NCBI GenBank assembly: GCA_035546355.1
Contig: DATKEH010000134.1
Span: 1 to 6,956 of the forward strand
Direction of reading: 5' to 3'
DNA from: DATKEH01 sp035546355
GTDB lineage: Bacteria; Acidobacteriota; Thermoanaerobaculia; Multivoradales; JAIOJS01
DNA length: 6,956 bases
Below the pieces are notes generated by a model that was not told the origin of the DNA, did no database searches, and worked only from the letters and a program-made list of their open reading frames with translations. Of this stretch, positions 5,104-6,956 are shown piece after piece (position 1 is the stretch's first letter; the number at the start of each line of letters is the position of its first letter). The position numbers were made by a program, and so were the translations under genes.

Positions 5104-6956
5104 CGGCGCGAGCCTCCCTCGGGCTGCGGCTCTCCCTCCGCGGCCGCCGCGGGCGCCGGGGTTGCCGCCGGCGACACCGCCGCCTCCGCCCCCTCCTCAG
5201 CCGCTGCGTCGCCACCAGCGCCGCCGGCCTCCGCCGCCGCCAGCGGCTCGCTCCGCACCACCTCGAGGTCGATCCGCACCGCCCCCTCGAGCGGAATATC
5301 GGAGCGTTCCACGTGCTCCTGGGCCACGGTCAGGCGCAGCGGCACGGCGCTGCCCGACGAGGCCGCCGACCAGACGCTCTGCACCGAACCCGGAAGGCTG
5401 GGCATCACTTCGCCACCCACCGACAGGCCCTGGCCGCTGTGCACGCCCAGCACCACCAGGTCGCGCTGCGAGTGGAAGCCGCGAATCAGCCGCAGCGCCT
5501 GGCCGATGCGCACCGGCGCCGCGGGCTCGATGAGCTGGCGGACGGCGTCGAGGCTGACGCCGTCACCGACCAGCAGCGAGTACCGTCCCGCCGGCAGGTC
5601 GCGCGGCACCGTCAAGGCGAGCTCGCGCCGCCGCGGCTCCCCTCGATAGGGGACCAAGTCGAGGTGCAGCCGCACGTCCTCACCCGGCTTCACCCGGCTG
5701 CGCTCGGCATAGCCGCCGATCACCGTCGCCGTCCGCGGCTGCGCGTGGTGGCTCACCTCCACCTCGATCCCTTCCAGCGGCACCTCGGCGAAGCCGTTGT
5801 TGACGAAGAAGTTGGCATAGGCCAGGAGGTACAGGGCGGCCTGCAGCGCGGCATTCTGGCCGTCGAAGCTCCGCGCCAGGTCGAGGCTGCCCAGCTCCCC
5901 CAGGTCGAAGCGGGCGGCGAGGTCGAGACCCAGGGTGCCGGCGCTCTGCGCCGCCGCCTCCTGCGCCCCGAGCAGGCTCACCGCCAGCAGCACCGGCGTC
6001 AGCTGCGGCACCCGGGCGACCCGGACCTGGTACTCGCGGCGCTGCCCCGCGTCGACCCGCAGGGTGAGCGGCAGGGTCGCCGCTTCGGCGCCGACGGTGC
6101 CACGGATGCCGGCCAACCTGTCGTCGACGAACGCGCCCACGGTGCGGCCGAAGTTGGCCACCTTGAACGAGCTGAGCTCGTTGGCCACCACCGTCACCAC
6201 CTCGGCCTCGGCCATCGGCACGGCGATGCTGCCGAGGCCCAGGAACGGGTGGCCGAAGGCCAGGACCTCGTCGCCGCGGCGGTCGGTGACGGTTCCCGTG
6301 GCCGCCAGGCGCAGGTCGCCGTCGACCAGCACGGCCGCCACCGCGGCCCCCGGCTGCAGCTCCGCCCAGACGCCTCCGGGCAGCGCCTCCCCGGCGGGCA
6401 TCACCGCCCCCAGGCCGCGGGCCAGCAGCTCCTGGGTACCGGCGCCGAACCCGGCGCTGCTCCAACCCACCGCCCCGGCGCCCTGCCCGGCCATCAGCGG
6501 CCGCAGCCGGGACAGCTCGGCCGCCAGCCGGGCCCGCGGCTCGAGGGTGGAACCGTCCGGCGCCGCGACGGACCAGGGCGCCGGCGCCACCGCCGCCGGC
6601 AACCCCAGCCCGGCCGCGACCTCCCACGCGCGGGTCGGGAGGAGCCCGGCGAGGCCGGCGACCTCCGCCGCCGCCGGCGCCATCCGCGGCGACTCGGCCA
6701 GGGCCCGCATCGCCCCGATCGGCGTGATGCCGGCGATCGCCTCCTTGGCGAACGGCCAGGAGAAGGCCACCGCTCCCACCAGCTTGCCGTCGACGTAGAC
6801 CGGGCTGCCGCTCATGCCGGCTACCACGCCGCTCTCCTCGAGCCCCATGCCGGAGAGGCGCGCCAGCACGTAGCTCACGTCGGGAGAGGGGTTGCGCATC
6901 ACCCCCAGCACCTCCACCTCGAAGCGCTCCGGTTGGCGGCCAGAGAACACCGAGAA
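5100..6956 (-). CDS. SpoIVB-type (S55) serine peptidase domain protein, start off the right edge
   Basis: The frame is open to the window edge, so the N-terminus is missing. Numbering here starts at the GTG at 6950, which is probably internal because FSGRQPERFEVEVLGV is a conserved stretch that normally follows more N-terminal sequence. GMSGSPVYVDGKLVGA at 45-60 is the serine nucleophile region of S55 peptidases (S47 likely catalytic), followed by AIAGITPIGAM at 71-81. A second conserved block at 219-290 has GTVTDRRGDEVLAFGHPF, with H234 the likely catalytic His, then SSFKVANFGRTVGAFVDDR. Residues about 390-565 are strand-rich, and about 566-616 are an Ala/Glu/Pro/Gly tail. Bacillus SpoIVB cleaves SpoIVFA across the forespore membrane, but such domains are widespread in non-sporulating bacteria with unknown targets. 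Export is expected from family knowledge; the signal lies outside the window. Its stop overlaps the propeller start as ATGA, so the two exported products are probably made together. No PDZ domain is seen in the part present. Confidence 0.87.
   Translation of the reverse strand, partial: FSVFSGRQPERFEVEVLGVMRNPSPDVSYVLARLSGMGLEESGVVAGMSGSPVYVDGKLVGAVAFSWPFAKEAIAGITPIGAMRALAESPRMAPAAAEVAGLAGLLPTRAWEVAAGLGLPAAVAPAPWSVAAPDGSTLEPRARLAAELSRLRPLMAGQGAGAVGWSSAGFGAGTQELLARGLGAVMPAGEALPGGVWAELQPGAAVAAVLVDGDLRLAATGTVTDRRGDEVLAFGHPFLGLGSIAVPMAEAEVVTVVANELSSFKVANFGRTVGAFVDDRLAGIRGTVGAEAATLPLTLRVDAGQRREYQVRVARVPQLTPVLLAVSLLGAQEAAAQSAGTLGLDLAARFDLGELGSLDLARSFDGQNAALQAALYLLAYANFFVNNGFAEVPLEGIEVEVSHHAQPRTATVIGGYAERSRVKPGEDVRLHLDLVPYRGEPRRRELALTVPRDLPAGRYSLLVGDGVSLDAVRQLIEPAAPVRIGQALRLIRGFHSQRDLVVLGVHSGQGLSVGGEVMPSLPGSVQSVWSAASSGSAVPLRLTVAQEHVERSDIPLEGAVRIDLEVVRSEPLAAAEAGGAGGDAAAEEGAEAAVSPAATPAPAAAAEGEPQPEGGSRR
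5113..5117 (-). promoter_or_regulatory. Ribosome binding site for the propeller gene
   Basis: GGAGG on the minus strand lies within the last codons of the S55 peptidase gene, 9 bases before the ATG at 5103. Strength and spacing are good, supporting this start, which also places a clean signal peptide at the N-terminus. Confidence 0.65.

Noticed and set aside
5120..5240. Dense GCC/GCG triplets resembling a short tandem repeat.
   Set aside because: There is no exact unit repeated in register; the run simply reflects Ala- and Glu-rich coding sequence in the peptidase tail.
5680..6627. A 315-codon minus-strand frame inside the S55 peptidase gene.
   Set aside because: It is an alternate-frame Arg/Gly/Ala-rich shadow; the S55 motifs lie in the other frame.

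Overview
The window is very GC-rich bacterial chromosomal DNA, with third codon positions almost all G or C. It is densely coding: five protein genes fill it, with one intergenic gap of only 17 bases. The combination of a PA-domain M28 peptidase, an S55 (SpoIVB-type) peptidase of the non-sporulating type and a large secreted propeller protein suggests an environmental Gram-negative lineage, with Acidobacteriota (Thermoanaerobaculia-like) or Myxococcota-like bacteria as the best guesses. There is no rRNA or other phylogenetic marker here, so this placement is inference. No mobile element, tRNA, rRNA, CRISPR array or phage gene was seen, and base composition looks uniform.

Layout. On the plus strand, bases 1-1344 hold the 3' part of a zinc aminopeptidase gene (M28 family with an inserted PA domain); its start lies off the left edge. 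It converges on a minus-strand operon that enters from the right edge and is read right to left. The operon holds an S55 / SpoIVB-type peptidase gene (5100-6956, start off the right edge), a secreted beta-propeller plus beta-sandwich protein (2926-5103), coaD (phosphopantetheine adenylyltransferase, 2441-2929), and an adenosine-deaminase-family hydrolase (1362-2444).

How the genes work together. Each of the three junctions inside the operon is a 4-base overlap of stop and start codon (ATGA, GTGA, GTGA), which implies translational coupling and one transcript. The first two products appear extracytoplasmic (a serine peptidase with GMSGSP and FGHP motifs, and a signal-peptide-bearing seven-repeat propeller) and may act together. 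The last two are cytoplasmic housekeeping enzymes: the penultimate step of CoA synthesis and a purine-type deaminase. No pathway obviously joins the two halves. The operon promoter must lie beyond the right edge and the peptidase promoter beyond the left edge, so no promoter is called.

Most notable points: the S55 motif order (Ser before His) is the reverse of Bacillus SpoIVB; the propeller has a 52-residue acidic insert in its fifth repeat; and the deaminase has Glu where true adenosine deaminases have Asp, so its substrate may be adenine or aminodeoxyfutalosine instead of adenosine. None of these amounts to proof of a new system.
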